Below are positions 23,621-36,650 of a stretch of 64,000 nt of DNA, piece after piece. The notes beneath the pieces are model-generated. The model did no database searches, was not told the DNA's origin, and saw only the letters and a list, made by a program, of their open reading frames with translations. Each line of letters begins with the position of its first letter. The first letter of the stretch is position 1. Where the stretch lies: contig JAESUZ010005166.1 of NCBI GenBank assembly GCA_017311185.1, positions 434,001 to 498,000 on the forward strand, in the 5' to 3' direction. The stretch is from Proteles cristata cristata (lineage: Eukaryota > Chordata > Mammalia > Carnivora > Hyaenidae). Both the position numbers and the translations under genes were made by a program.

Positions 23621-23842
23621 GGGAGGGGCACCTGGGTGGCTCAGTTGGTTAGGCGTCTGACTTCGGCTCGGGTCATGATCTCACGGTTCGTGGGTTCGAG
23701 CCCTGCATCGGGCTCTGTGCTGACTGCCGGCTCAGAACCTGGAGCCTGTTTCAGATTCTGTGTCTCCCTCTCTCTCTGCCCCTACCCAGCTCGTGCCCTG
23801 TCTCTGTCTCAAAAATAAATAAATGTTAAAAAAAAAAATTAG
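23621..23842 (+). mobile_element. CAN SINE in PLGRKT intron
   Basis: Forward SINE; perfect 16-base target-site duplication at 23605-23620 and 23843-23858. Confidence 0.9.
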
Positions 23843-23859
23843 AGTCAGCTCATACCAGC

Positions 23860-26027
23860 TCACGAGAACTATCAAATTTTCAGGAATCTGTTAAATTCTT
23901 GGTTGTTAAATATAGTCATTATTAAAAATTAAATTATATAAACTTATAATGAAATTAAAGAAATAATATTAAATTATATTAAAAGCAATGGTAATATATA
24001 CTTATCAGTTTTTCATTATTTTACTGTTATGTGTGCTCTTAAGTTATGTGTATCTATTTTATGTATATCTACTGTAACTCTATGGCAGAAATGCACATGC
24101 AATATATAGACACAATAAGACACAGATACAACTCCAACTTCAGTGGCATCCCATTGGTAACCTGAAGTTGGTCCTGGTGGGATATTTACACAGGGAAATC
24201 TGCAAACACCAAGTAAGGCTTGACCTACTATTTTGTTGACTGTCTAAGCCAGAGGTTGGCAAACGACTGCCTGCAGGCTGGCCACATGTTTTTGAAAATA
24301 AAGGTTTTTGAAAACACAGACATGCCCATTGATTCTGACCTGTCTATGAATATGTTCCCATTACCATGACAGAGCTGAGTGACTGCAATAGAAACAGAAG
24401 GCCCCACAAGCCTGAAATCCTTACTGTCTGGCCCTTTTAAGAAGGCTTGCCAATACAGTCTAGGCTTAAGGAAGTGATGAAGAAAATGTTAATACTGTAG
24501 ATAATGCTTAAATGTTTGTTGTGTCAGTAGCCGTTACACTGTGAATAGCACAAACAATTTAGGAAATAGCCTCCCAACATTTAAAAACTGTTACCTGAAA
24601 AATAAAGTAAAATAAAATAAAAATTGTTATCCGATTCAGCCAAGTTGTTTATATCATCCTTAAACAAATGAAGTTCCAACATATGTCACTGTTTCTACTT
24701 TTGTCCTACTCATTAGTATAAATGAAAATACCAACTATCATTCACGTTGGAATTATACTCTCATCAACTGCAACTATAGGTCAGCTATGAATGTAACATT
24801 TTAGTAAAAAAAAAAAATAAAAACATTCTGAAAATTAATTTGTTACGGGAAATTTATGATAAAGTATACTGAACATTTTATTATTTTTATAAATTGTGTG
24901 CAGCATATATTTTATATAAGTAAAAATTATAATAGACTTATGTTGATAATAAACTTATATACTTTTTCTTTTCTGGAGAGCTGGTTGTTAAATAATTACC
25001 AGCACCACGCTGCTCTCACAGAACTCTGGCTTTTCTTTTCCTAGAAAATAGCACTTCCACTGTCCCTTCTTCTTGAGCCTTTAACCCAGAGCACATTGGA
25101 AACAGTGCTTTCACTAGCCTTTCCTCTCATGGACTCTCTGTGGGCACATCATTGTCTCTTAAGCTCTGTGAGGACTCATTTGTTACAGAAAAGGAGGAAG
25201 TACAGACTCCTTTGCAAGTATTAGAAGCATGGAGTAGAACTTCTCTTTCCCGGGCCTAGGGGGAAACAAGGGTTATATGTTCTTAAAAATTCCCATTTGA
25301 AGATGGAAATACATTTTCCACAGAGAAACTCTGCAAAGGTGTCCCATTTGGGTCAAGCATTATTGGTATCATAGTTTAGCTGTATTGTGGGCTAAATAGC
25401 TTTTGTTGATGGCCTAGAAATTTATTTATTGCATTATTAGTAGGGGAAAATGCATTAAACACTGACCTACAAATTAAATTTTGAAGTGCAATCTCATTTT
25501 ATGCAGGAGACTGACTACACAACTGATTTACCAATGTTAAAGCTCATTTCAATAACCTGCCCTGTTTCATGTTACTCATCTGCTTAAGAATTCATTAGTC
25601 TGATTTTTCAAGATGAAGAGCTCTGGAGATAGATGGTAGGGATGCCTGCACAGAATTATGAATGTTTTTAACACCACTGAACTGTCCAACTTGAGAGGTT
25701 GAGATAGTATATTTTTTACGTATTTTACTACAATAAAAAATGGGGGAAGAAAAGAATTCACTAGTCTGAGTTCAACTATGTTTCATTGTTTATATGGACA
25801 TTAGAATTCTCAGTCCCTCATAAAAATTAATAAGTACTATTAAATGTCAAGTCTGTTACACAGCATTCACTTGAACCTATTACTATAGAGAACAAGGTTA
25901 TTTTCTGTGAACATTGTGATTGTGTATTTAGGAAGTAATTTTATTACAGGTCCATCAGAGTCTACAGAACATACCATTTAAAATTTTCAAGACACACTGT
26001 GGAAACTTCCTGTTTAAAAAAAATACA
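23860..26027. other. PLGRKT: PLGRKT intron, mostly unassigned
   Basis: AT-rich. Apart from the hAT-like element at 24246-24465, nothing is recognised. Confidence 0.4.
24246..24465. repeat. hAT/Charlie-type DNA transposon relic
   Basis: AGAGGTTGGCAAACGACTGC at one end and CTGGCCCTTTTAAGAAGGCTTGCC at the other form diverged inverted ends; interior TTTTGAAAACACAGACATGCCC is typical of the family. Exact subfamily not certain. Confidence 0.6.
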
Positions 26028-26107
26028 GGGGCACCTGGGTGGCTCAATCAGTTCATCTCAGCTCAGGTCTTTATCTCAGGGTTGTGAGTTAGAACCTCAT
26101 GTTGGGA
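26028..26107 (+). mobile_element. CAN SINE, truncated
   Basis: Only the tRNA-like head remains, with an internal deletion; no CT tract or tail. Confidence 0.75.
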
Positions 26108-26464
26108 TCCTCTAATCTACCAGGAAATGTGCCATCTTTGAAAGTTTAGGTTATAACATTTAGCCCTGCTAACTAGTAATGACCCAAGATACACAATCCT
26201 TGTTTGACTGAATTTATCATCAGCCTTTTGCAATCACTTGGTGAGAATTTGCCATACGTAAGGCACTATCACATGGAAACATCTGGTATGTCATCAAAGA
26301 CTTGTCTAGTTACACATAATTTATAATGATTTTTACTTACTACTTAAGACAGAGGCAAAAAAAAGCTGTCTGCAGATGGTCAAAACATTATAATTTGAAA
26401 ATTGTAACCCCACCCTCTTGGGTCCAGAGTACAAATTAACTGTGTGCTAAAATAGAGGTACTTA

Positions 26465-26694
26465 GGGGCGCCTGGGTGGCTTAGTCGCTTAAGCGTCCGA
26501 CTTTCACTTAGGTCATGATCTCGCGGTTCGTGGGTTCGAGCCCAGCGTCGGCTCTGTGCTGACTGCCAGCTCAGAGCCTGGAGCCTGTTTCAGAGTCTGT
26601 ATCTCCCTCTCTCTCTGACCCTCCCCTGCTCACGCTGTCTCTCTCTCTCCTAGAAATAAATAAAAAATTAAAAAAATATATTTAAAAAAAAAAT
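26465..26694 (+). mobile_element. CAN SINE, young felid subfamily
   Basis: Forward SINE in the last PLGRKT intron; perfect 16-base target-site duplication at 26449-26464 and 26695-26710. Confidence 0.92.
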
Positions 26695-27394
26695 AAAATA
26701 GAGGTACTTAAAGGAAACATGTGTTCACTCCAAGTAAAGTTTACAGAATGTCAACAATGTAGATTATAATTTTTAAAATTTTGCTAATTAGTCTTCAACT
26801 GGGCCCAAGAAAGTACTAGCTGTTATTTGAAAGAGGAATTGCTTATAAAATGTATATTCTTGTGTATATGTATGTATACAGACTAAAGAAACTTTAATAT
26901 TATTTTGGGTATTTATAAGTAGTCTCAGGTAAAATATTAGCTTTTCTGAAAAGGCAGAATTTTAATAAGCTTTATTTTCTCTTACTCATGTCACTTACAT
27001 ATTAAGGGGCAATATAGTAAGACTGTATTTCATTTCTCTATCCCTAACCCCTCCAAACACAACTAAGGCTTACGATCCTGACTTTCTTTCAAGGGAAAAA
27101 ATACTACATGGTATTTTTTCTTTTACATTTTAAAATGTAATTATCTATCAAATAAAATCTATGGCATCTGATTTATCTCTGAGTCTTCAGAATTCCTTTC
27201 CTCCCAAGGGAAAGAATGACCTTCCTTTGGGAGTTTTCTTCCCCCAAGGACAATGGGTGAAACATTTGAATGTGAGATTTAGGGGCATACCTCCAACACT
27301 GTTACAGTTTGTCATTGAGATATAGCAATTTGGCCTTCTTACAAAACACTAATGGTCATTTTGTCACCCTGCATATTTCTGTACTTTATTTAAG

Positions 27395-27516
27395 GTGAAG
27401 CTGAGAACATACTGGAAACAGAAAAGAGTAAGTTGCAACTGCCAAGAGGAATGATCACTTTTGAAAGCCTTGAAAAAGCCAGAAGGGAACAGAGTAAATT
27501 CTTCATAGACAAATGA
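27395..27516 (+). CDS. PLGRKT: PLGRKT, terminal coding exon with C-terminal lysine
   Basis: Last coding exon. A TTTAAG acceptor ends at 27394. The split Gly codon is completed and the frame reads EAENILETEKSKLQLPRG, then MITFESLEKARREQ and SKFFIDK before TGA at 27514-27516. The final residue is lysine, the defining feature of this receptor and the residue that engages plasminogen kringles. The three exons in the window total 363 bases including the stop (120 residues). With the expected 27 missing N-terminal residues this gives 147, the usual mammalian length. The exon is intact. A short AT-rich 3' UTR and a polyadenylation signal follow within about 150 bases. Confidence 0.95.
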
Positions 27517-27665
27517 AATAATGTTTACCCACCGAACCTCAAAACACTTCATCGTTGACTTGAACCATGGTTTTTATAATTTTTTTAGATGCTTGAGATT
27601 TTGATATAATGGATGTTATTTTAAAATGTTAAAATGCAAGATGGGTTTTGTTAAATGATTTTAAA

Positions 27666-27671
27666 AATAAA
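27666..27671 (+). promoter_or_regulatory. PLGRKT: PLGRKT polyadenylation signal (AATAAA)
   Basis: Canonical hexamer 150 bases after the PLGRKT stop codon, in an AT-rich 3' UTR (27517 to about 27690). It is the first AATAAA after the stop, so it is the likely major poly(A) signal. Confidence 0.7.
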
Positions 27672-27929
27672 ATTTATAACATCGACACAAACTCATGAAG
27701 TTACTCTAAATAGCTTTCTATTTCCTATATGTGTGTGTATCACAAATATCTAAATGTATAATTAATAAATTATGTTGTTTTGAATTTCTGGAAGCAAATG
27801 TCCTTGCTGCTCTCATTTCTCTGCCACACACATGTTCCCTATCACATTTTTCTCCCACCGATAACTTCTTTTATTTGAATTTGTCAACTTTGTCCTGTTT
27901 CCACATGATACAAAACAACTAATATTAAT

Positions 27930-28128
27930 GACTAACACGAATATTGTACTTATTATGGCCACTTATTTTTTTGCATATATTATTGTAATCATCCCAACAA
28001 TCCCATGAGGCAGGCACCATTTTATGGATGTGGAAACTTAGGCACAGAGAGCTTGAATTACTTGCCTAGAGCATATATAGACAGAACTGGAACTTGAACT
28101 TAAATGGTTTCTCTCCAGTGAATATGCT
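27930..28128 (-). repeat. MIR SINE relic
   Basis: Antisense MIR: CATGAGGCAGGCACCATTTT, GGAAACTTAGGCACAGAGAG, then TTGCCTAGAGCATATATAGA. Its end reaches a possible splice acceptor. Confidence 0.8.
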
Positions 28129-28215
28129 CAAACAAGCAAAGACAGCTGTGAAACACAAAAAGGAAAGATATTCAAAAATGACTCAGGAAAGAGTTGCTAA
28201 AGAGGCGGCAATGAG
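28119..28215 (+). other. Candidate cryptic exon (unproven)
   Basis: A pyrimidine-rich run and CAG precede 28119, and GTGAGG follows 28215. Between them a lysine-rich frame is open from ATG 28124 for 30 codons. The left part is MIR. No protein family is recognised, and no partner exon is known. Confidence 0.2.
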
Positions 28216-28321
28216 GTGAGGTTGATTAGGATGCCTATCTTTTTACTTCCACTCACCAGGAAACCTATACTCATAAGATAACCCTATTTATCCCCATTCC
28301 TACAGTTGCTAACCCTACATA

Positions 28322-28745
28322 TAATAGTTTCAAAGATACTTCCTGATATATACTCTGTATCAAGCACTACTGTAGGAACTAGGGTTATATGAGTGAATGA
28401 GCAGACAAGGTTAGTACATCTCAGTTCTAAGGGGTAGAAGAACTGAAGAAAGGAACAAATAAACATGGGGATAAACAAGACCATTTCTGATGGCGATGAA
28501 TGCTCCAGTAGAAATAAAACAGGATTATAAGAGAGTGATTGGGGTTGGGAGGGGGAGAGACTATGGATCTGTGACAGTAAGGACTGTATTTGAGCTGATA
28601 CTTGAGTGGTGAATTAGCCAGTCCTGTGAAGAGCAGGTTTGGGGACAGGGAATGGATCTCAACAAAGGAAAGAGCCAAAGGAAAGACTTTGAGACCTGGC
28701 GTGGCCAAAGAATAGAAAGGCCAAGCAGAATAGGAGGAGATGAAA
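28322..28745 (-). repeat. L2 LINE 3' end, antisense
   Basis: Antisense L2 words in order: ATCAAGCACTACTGTAGGAAC, then GAGCTGATACTTGAGTGGTG and AGTCCTGTGAAGAGCAGG. The overlapping minus-strand open frames belong to it. Confidence 0.7.
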
Positions 28746-30019
28746 TCTGAAGGAGGAAAACAAGCCACTGTTGTATACGATAACCATTATACTCAAGCAG
28801 CTGACCACATATCAACATGGTTCTGATACAATCATAGTTGTAGAGAACCTTGGGTGAGATCTTGAAGGATGTATTGAAGTTCTCCGTGAAGATAAGAAGG
28901 TGCGGAACAATGACATGCTGGGCAGAAGAGGCTTGATTAAAGGCAAGACGGGATGTCACGTCCGGAGATTTACTACTGGTTGGATTTGCCCAGGCCGGGG
29001 GTCCTCCTGTGAGGGGCGTGTTCAGAAATGCACTTGGAGATACAGATTATCTCCAGAATGGCTTTGGGTTTAAGGAATTTGCATCCTGAGACTAATGGGC
29101 ACAAAACACTGCACTGGGTGTGACTGGAATTAGTCTACTATAGGGGGAAGATCCCAGAGCCCATGCAGTGAAGAACTGCAGTAGTCCACCTGAGTACTGA
29201 CTTGTCAGTTCAGTACTGACTGAACTAAGGCTGTGGCTTTGATACGTTCAGGACAGTGCCAGAAAAGAAGAGCAAAAGTGGGAAACTAGTTGGAGTTTGT
29301 GGAGAGAGAAAAAGGTAACCCCTCTTCATTGAATCATTAGCATGGATTTTCTGGAGGACAAAGGAAAGAAATGATTGAGAGGCACACTAGTGGTCTAAAG
29401 GATGCTTAACATCTAGCACTGGTTCACAGACCATGACAGAATCTGGAATTGCATTTCTTTCCCCTTAAATTCAATCATGCCGTCCAAACATTCCTGACAC
29501 AGTCTAGCCAGGGCCTACTGAGAATGGGCTTGAGTGTCCTGCAAAGACTGACTGGCTAAAGACCTTACTTACATAAGGTTTGTGTCGCTATGCAACATAG
29601 CAGGCTGGGGTCCCTCTGGACCACCAGGCCACTCATTTGCATTGGGTTCTCACCCTGACGTTAACTCTGAGTCCAATAATAACTGTTACTCAATAGAGGC
29701 TCTGCTAAACACACACACTCACATTTTTGTTTGTCCCTATTATGAGGCAAAAATGAAAGCAGAGCTATTAAGTAATGGCTTTGGAATTCAACTGTATTAA
29801 TATATATTCCAACTGTCTTTGGTATTACTGATTATCTAATGCTTTTCCCCTTATTTATTGTTAAATATAATAATTATTATATTATGAAATATAATTTATA
29901 ATTATAAGGACATTTTTGCTTTGACACTCTTGAGCTGCTTTTTAGCCATTTATGTTAATACTTGCATTAATTACTATTGTTATTATTATTTTTAAATTCT
30001 GATTACCAGCCAGACATCT
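28746..30019. other. Unassigned intergenic stretch
   Basis: No gene recognised. 29207-29226 holds a perfect 8-base inverted repeat with a 4-base loop. 28980-29300 is slightly GC-richer and may extend the L2. Confidence 0.35.
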
Positions 30020-30222
30020 GACATTTTAAAAAAATTTAAATGTCTATTTTTGAGAGAGAGCATGAGCTAGGGAGGGGCAGAGAGAGAGGGAGACAAAGGA
30101 TCCGAAGCAGGCTCTGTGTTGACAGAAGATAGCCTGATGCGGAGTTCAAACTCCATAAATTGTGAGATCCTGACCTAAGCCAAAGTTGGGTGCTCAACCA
30201 ACTGAGCCACTCAGGTGACCCT
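30020..30222 (-). mobile_element. CAN SINE, older copy
   Basis: Diverged reverse SINE ending GCCACTCAGGTGACCC. Confidence 0.8.
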
Positions 30223-33200
30223 AGACATTTCTAAATACTCAACATGATGTGATTATTGTTCAGCTGGCATATAATTACAGATCTTTGTGATATTACAAGA
30301 AGAATATCGAAATTATTATAAGAAAATATATTAGGACAAAAATAAGAAACTAAGGTCTGATTACAAGCAAAGATTTAGAGATTAAAATAATGGTAATCTC
30401 ACCCAGTGCCTTTTCAGTGATCAGGATCAAAGTTGGGGGAAATCTCATGCCTACCCTGTGTAGGTGTTCATCTTCCCCCAAGATCTGCTGACTTCACCAA
30501 AGCAATGCAGAGACTCCCTCAGCTTCATGTGGAGGTTGAGTCATAGTGTGAAGGAAATAAATATGGGCCCAGAAATTTTCTACACCAAAATGACCCTTCT
30601 TGGAAATCACTTTATAAAAATAAAATAATATAATAGTAAAAACACAGTTTATAAGATGCAGTACTTAACCATTTTGAATGTTTTAAACTCATATTTAAGT
30701 GAGAGAACTGTGAACTAAAATTATAGGAGGCACTGAAATTATAAATAAATTAAGTTTATATGGTATTGCACCCAACTCAGTTTGTGTTTGGGGGTAAAAC
30801 TGAACGGTCCTTTATGGTTCAGTAACTAACTGCACTTTGTAGAGATTATAGAAGTGCCCCAAATCTACTGAAAATAATTTTAGTGACAAATACTGAAATT
30901 ATTTTCCAGATGTTAAAAAGAGAAGACCCTTGGAAATGGTCTAGTATAAGTCCCCATTTTTCCATTTTCTCAAGAAAATGGAGGCCTTTAGTGATTTACC
31001 TAAAATTCCACATCTGGTAATGATAGTTTGTACTAAAATGCTGGTGTTTTGAATTCCTGGCAGGATTCTGCCTATGAAAGGACAGTGACAATGAAAATCA
31101 AAATCAAAAATATACTTCCAACTATCATAGATACTCAGCCCCAGAGCCTTAGAAGGGCAGAGGCTTAGGAGGGCAAGGTTTACAAGAGCATGAGGAGGGA
31201 GCGGACTCAAATTACAAAGAAGAATCCACAACCAATGTGATCTGAATGTGAGCAATCTGAAATTCATAATATATAGACTTTGACAATTTTAACATATGCA
31301 TGTTCAAATGTTATATTCTAGAGACACTAGGCAGAACCTAGATACTGTTTCTGCTCTACTGTTCTGGGAAAGGAACAAACTCTTGCTGGGAAAATATTAT
31401 TAAATAAAGCCCAAGCCAGCGACTGCACTATCTCTTGCCTTGGAGTGTGTTTGTTCTGCAAGAGGGTTGGAGATGCTCCTTAGGTTTGGCCTTGTGGATG
31501 CCTAGAGGGGATTCCAGGAATATCCTGCATTCTACCAACTGTACAATTTGCACAAAGTAGACTCTAGTAGTCAGGGATGACAACTTAGCATCTCTGATGA
31601 TGTTTTTCCTGGTAACTTTGGGTCACTCTTGGAATTTATGAAGACTGGAGCAGTGCTTGGCCTGCAGGTGCACCAGGAAGCCCAGACTGACTAGGGGTCA
31701 GGGAGAGGGAGTGAGAAAGGCCTAGAAAATAAGAGGGCCAAAGAAGAGTAGTCTTCACAAAGGGATAAAGCTGACTCAAATGCCCTTCATAGTAAACAGT
31801 CCAAAAACGGCTTCCAGGGGAGCCATTGGAAGTGGGAGCTGAGCCCCTCAGGAAACAAAGTCACCTGTGCGATTGTCTTGCAGCCTAGTTTGTTCTGCTG
31901 TGCTAATTTGTTCCTCTGGCCACTCAGAAGACAGTAAGAAATGCGGCTGGGCAGGACAAATTCATCATGACTGCTGATAAACGTAACTGGAAACCCATAT
32001 GCCACTGATAAAGACTCAAGAGTGCTGCTAAGTCTCAGGTTTAGATGACATTTCTGGTTCAAATTTCTCCATCCACAGGTGATACAGGGTTGAACGATGG
32101 ATTGCTAACCTCAGTTTACTTATTTTTTTCTTGGAAGATTTCAATTGTGGCCAGCAGCATTCTGTGGATATTTTCTTCTCTGCCTGGACATGAGGGATAG
32201 GCAGACACAGACCCTGAGTTGGTTTTGGGATTTCATTTGGTGTTAAAAGAACAGAGTTCAGGATGTGTCCACATGAAGTCATGTCCTAGGGGGAACCGGC
32301 AATCTGGGATTCTGATTTGGTGAAGGTTTCAAAAAACTGTAAGAAAACAGTTGTTGAATACATGTGAAAGTCAATGGATCATAGATACTAGTAGACATTG
32401 AAATGTGTTAAGGGAGGTATGTGAAAAGCCGTCAGAATGTCAGGATAATATGACTGGGCTTTGACGAATACAGGTGTTGGTTTTGCCTCCTCTTCATACC
32501 ATCCCCACACCATTAATTCATTGCTGATGAAGATCTGACTTGAGTAGAAGGTAGAACCAGTTCTATTCACCAAGGTGATTTTGAAAAGAGAGTGAGCTTG
32601 CTAGGAACCCAATATAGGTTAAAATACTCAACAATTTCACATCTTCTTAAAAGATACCAGAGAAAAGCTGGCGTCTGGAATGCTTTCTTTTCATTTTTAA
32701 GGAACTAAAACTTTTGAAAGGATTCCAACTAAATGCTACCTATTTCAAACTAGAAACAACAAAAAGACACTTGAGGTTTGAATACAGTTTGTGCCTATGG
32801 ATTGTTATGTCTTTGAATTCAATAACCATGGACTATGGAGAGAGTACTGGGCAGATCTTCCAGCCAGTTTCCTTTTCTGATCTGGAAGCTTAGGATAAGC
32901 CTGCCATCTCTAAAATAGCCTGAAAATCTAAGAAGGCAGGCAAAAGGGTTTCTGTTCAACTTCTAACTTTTTAAAGTTCTCCTCAGCAATTCAAGCAGAG
33001 ACATCAATTTCCTACTAGGATTGTTTTAGGAAAAGAAAAAATTCATATAGCCTCATGATTGATGGAGAAGATATTCCATTGTCCCTCCCATTTCTTTTTC
33101 CTCAGAGATAATTACTTTTATCTCTTTTAACTGTCTCAGTATAGGATCTCCCTGAAGCAAATTTTGCAATAGTGCCTTGAGCAAGTCATTTACTTGGGCA

Positions 33201-33675
33201 CATAATCCCAGAAACTCTGGTGGGGAATTGGTAGAGTAAAATAGGACAGAGAAGAAAGCTAGTAAATGAAATCTTATCCAGGAAGTTACCTCTGTGGGCA
33301 ATTTAACCCCGCTGGGGAACTCTGAGAAATAGTTCAGAATAATCCCTTCACTCCAAAGTTATCTGACCCAAGGAATGAAAGAGCTGGTAAATAAAAACCT
33401 ATTCTTGAGTGCATTGGTAGAGGGCTGGTTCTGAGTCCATTATTTCTCCAGCACTTAGGGTGTTTTGGCAATGTGGGCCCTGGAGGCCAGAGAAAACCTG
33501 GAGGCAAGAGATGCAGGTACTACAAATTGAAAGTCAGATCAACTTAAACTGAAATGGTAAGGGCCAAGGAGAAGTAGTTGAAAGCAATTCATATTTTAAT
33601 ACCAACAGTCTTACTTTAACTTTACATCTCTAAGTAATGTTCCAGTGTAGCTATTTCCTAATGTTTCCAATGTTT
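30223..33675. other. Intergenic DNA without recognised features
   Basis: About 3.4 kb with almost no identifiable repeat. Frames at 30941-31267, 31787-32282 and 33053-33301 (minus) show no domain or insulin-like cysteine pattern. Weak MIR-like words near 30950-31030. Confidence 0.4.
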
Positions 33676-33687
33676 TAAAATATTCTT

Positions 33688-33895
33688 TTTTATTTATTTA
33701 TTTCTGAGAGAGAGAGAAAGAGAGAGAGACAGCATGAGCAGAGGAGGGTCAGAGAGAGAGGGAGATACAGAATCTGAAATAGGATCCAGGCTCTGAGCTG
33801 TCAGCACAGAGCCCGACACAGGGATCAAACTCACGAACCGTGAGATCATGACCTGAGCCAAAGTCGGACACTTAACTGAGCCACCCAGACACCCC
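33688..33895 (-). mobile_element. CAN SINE
   Basis: Reverse SINE; TAAAATATT-type target duplication at 33676-33687 and 33896-33907 with one change. Confidence 0.85.
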
Positions 33896-33907
33896 TAAAA
33901 TATTTCT

Positions 33908-35047
33908 TGACATACCATACAAATCATGAGGAATCTGCTTTCACGTCTCTACCTTATACCATCTCCGCCACTACTACCACACACTTGCAACCTTCCCATG
34001 GCTCCATCTTTCCAATACTGTTACATGATCATTTTGGTTACATCAATGTTCAGTGTTTACATTATAATGACGATGAACACTTTGCAGAATTGTGTCATGT
34101 GGTAAAGTATAATTATTTTCCCTTTCTTGTTCAGTGTCCTGCTTTTCTAAAATTAGTAAGTCTAGTTGTTTCATGTGCTTAATGTTCTATATATTTATCA
34201 CTTCTTTGACCATGAACTCGTTGTTAGTTTCTCCCAAGACATCCAATCACATCAGTTAGTCTATCAGTATCTCCTTCCTGAAGAAACTTGGGAGTCTCTT
34301 GACCTCCTAACCTGCTCCCACCCGGACTGTTTTCCATCTATATCCGGTACTCACCTCTCCCTTTACCCGTGGTGGGGGCTCTCTTCTCCTTATTCCTGTG
34401 TTGGTCTTTTGTTTCCTATACCCTGTGCTGTGCTCCCTCATTTGCTGGAACTCATCCTCCTATAGCTTTCTGAGAAACAGTAAATGGGGGAAACCTATGA
34501 AGACCCTACGTATCTAAAAATAACTCAATTCTCTTCTGATGCTTGATTGATAGCTTGACTGGGCACAGAATTCCTGGTTATTAGTAATTTTCCATCAGGA
34601 TTTCTAAGACATCTCTCATTTTCTTTTTGCATTTCTCAGTCTGACTGTTGATATCCTGTGCTGGGAAGCCTTCCTTCACAGATTCCCCTCTTTACCCTGT
34701 TTGAGCTCTGACCACACGTGTTGGGCCACTCCTCACATAGACAGATGTGTTCCTTATCCCACTCATCACCAAGCCTGACCCACTGGGCAGATGCTATCCT
34801 TAGCTAGTTAGGCCCACCTTCCCTTCCTTGCTGCCCCCAGTGTGAATGCCCTCCTTCACTTCTCTAAGCCACCGGTGGACACTTCCATTGCTGTGCCCTT
34901 CCTGATGGCTTTAGCATGGAATTATTCAGAAAAGAAGGGAAGAAGAATAAAAGAAAGAACTGAATTTTAACATCTGTCATTTAATTTATATATTCGGAAT
35001 TTTTTAAAGAAAATTACTTTTAGATATTATGTTAATGATGTTGACTT
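33908..35047. other. Unassigned intergenic stretch
   Basis: No gene or family named with confidence; frames at 33907-34465 are not recognised. Confidence 0.35.
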
Positions 35048-35063
35048 ATAGGCTAGATCCTTT

Positions 35064-35269
35064 GTTTTAAATGTTTATTTTGAGAGAGAGAGACCATGGG
35101 TGTGAGAGGGGGAGGAACAGAGAGAGGGAGAGAGAGAGAATATCAAGCAGGAAGATATATTAGGCCTAGTGCAGAGCCCTATGTGGGGCTTGATCTCATA
35201 ACAATGAAATTATGACCTGAGCCAAAATCAAGAGTCAGATACACAACTGAATGAGCCATCCAGGTGCCC
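35064..35269 (-). mobile_element. CAN SINE
   Basis: Reverse SINE; perfect 16-base target-site duplication at 35048-35063 and 35270-35285. Confidence 0.88.
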
Positions 35270-35785
35270 ATAGGCTAGATCCTTTTATTTAGAATTTGGA
35301 TATAGAGGTTTTCACTAAAGAATATTCATGTTTATTGGAGAAAAGTATCCCAGTGAGTTGTTTTGGCAATGTCGGTGAGCAGAAAGCAGAGTCTTAAGGC
35401 CGAAACAACCAAGGAACAAAACCCCTAAAACCATGGAACCCCATCCTCAATAGAACAGGATTGAGTCCTGGGCCATCAACCAGTTTCTATATGAGGTGCA
35501 GACACTCTCAAGAAGTGTGTTGGCTCCTGAAATATTTATATATCTACTACTCTGCCAATTAATTAGGAACTTGAGTCTAAACACCAGTGTAAAGCAATAT
35601 ATTTTAGAACTCACCAAAATATACAGTTATGCTCAATATGCCAGACCATTAGCCTCAAAAGTTTATTTATTAAATGCATCACCATTTCAGCATTTGTAAT
35701 TGCTTGAATAATTCTAACAGTAGTGTTTAATAGTATATAATTTTAGTAGTGTAAATGAGACTGTTCTGTTGCCTTCATCCAGGGC

Positions 35786-35976
35786 TTCTTAACCTTAGCA
35801 CATCTGGGGCCAGATAATTCTTTGTGGTAGGGGGCTGTCATTGTAGGGCTTTGTCACTGTAGGCTGTTTACCAGTATTCCTGGGCTCTGCCCACTAGATG
35901 TCAATAGCAACCCCCCTCTAGCTTGACTGGACCATCAAAGATGTCTCCAAATTACCCTTAGTTGAGAACCATTACC
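35786..35976. repeat. MER20-like hAT DNA transposon
   Basis: AGGGCTTCTTAACCTTAGCA start, GCCAGATAATTCTTTGTGG, CCCACTAGATGTCAATAGCA, and a TTGAGAACCATTA end form a nearly complete element. Confidence 0.8.
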
Positions 35977-36009
35977 TTGAATTGACAATGCAATCATTTA
36001 AACTCTCTC

Positions 36010-36171
36010 TCTTTTTTTTTAAAGAGTATTTATTTATTTTGTGAGAGAGAGAGAGAGAGAGAGAGAATCCAAAGCAGGCTCCACACTGTCAGTGAAGAGT
36101 CCAACACGGGGCTTGAACTCACAAACCATGAGATCATGACCTGAGCTGAAATCAAGAGTTGGACTGAGTCC
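36010..36171 (-). mobile_element. CAN SINE, 5'-truncated
   Basis: Reverse SINE lacking the last part of the tRNA-like head; an AAACTCT word flanks both sides. Confidence 0.75.
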
Positions 36172-36435
36172 CTAAACTCTATTCTTTGCTGTAAATGTAT
36201 ATTTTTTCCCTTAAAAGTGATAAATAACCATTAGTTTTTAGCTTTCCAGGTATACAAAATTAACAGATGATTATTGAAAGATAGCTAGTGATAATAGGAG
36301 CATAAAATGCCAATTTAAAAGGTACTTAGCTTATATTACAACATTTCCACTATTGGGTGTAACCTGATTGCTGGGTGGGCAAAATGAAATCATGTTTACA
36401 AACTTTCTCAGGAAACTTTAGTCAGTATCCAAGTG

Positions 36436-36650
36436 TTAAGAGCCCAAACTCTGCAGGCAGAGTCACAGTTTGAACCTTTCACTCCAGTGCTCACCAGACC
36501 TGAACATGTAACTGTATCTCTGTTCTTCTAGCATCTCACTTCTAGTTTGGTGATACTAATATTATTCAGCTCAGAGGTTGCTAAGAGGGATAAAATGAAA
36601 TAATGCAGACAAAGTATCTGGCAGATAATAAGCATTCAGTATTTCCTAAT
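36436..36650 (+). repeat. MIR SINE relic
   Basis: Sense MIR: GTTAAGAGCCCAAACTCTGC, AGTCACAGTTTGAACC, then GAGGTTGCTAAGAGGGATAA and a TAAGCATTCAGTA end. Confidence 0.75.

Noticed and set aside
28427..28959. Overlapping minus-strand frames of 113 and 132 residues
   Set aside because: Mostly within an L2 3' region; no domain, start context or splice partner seen.
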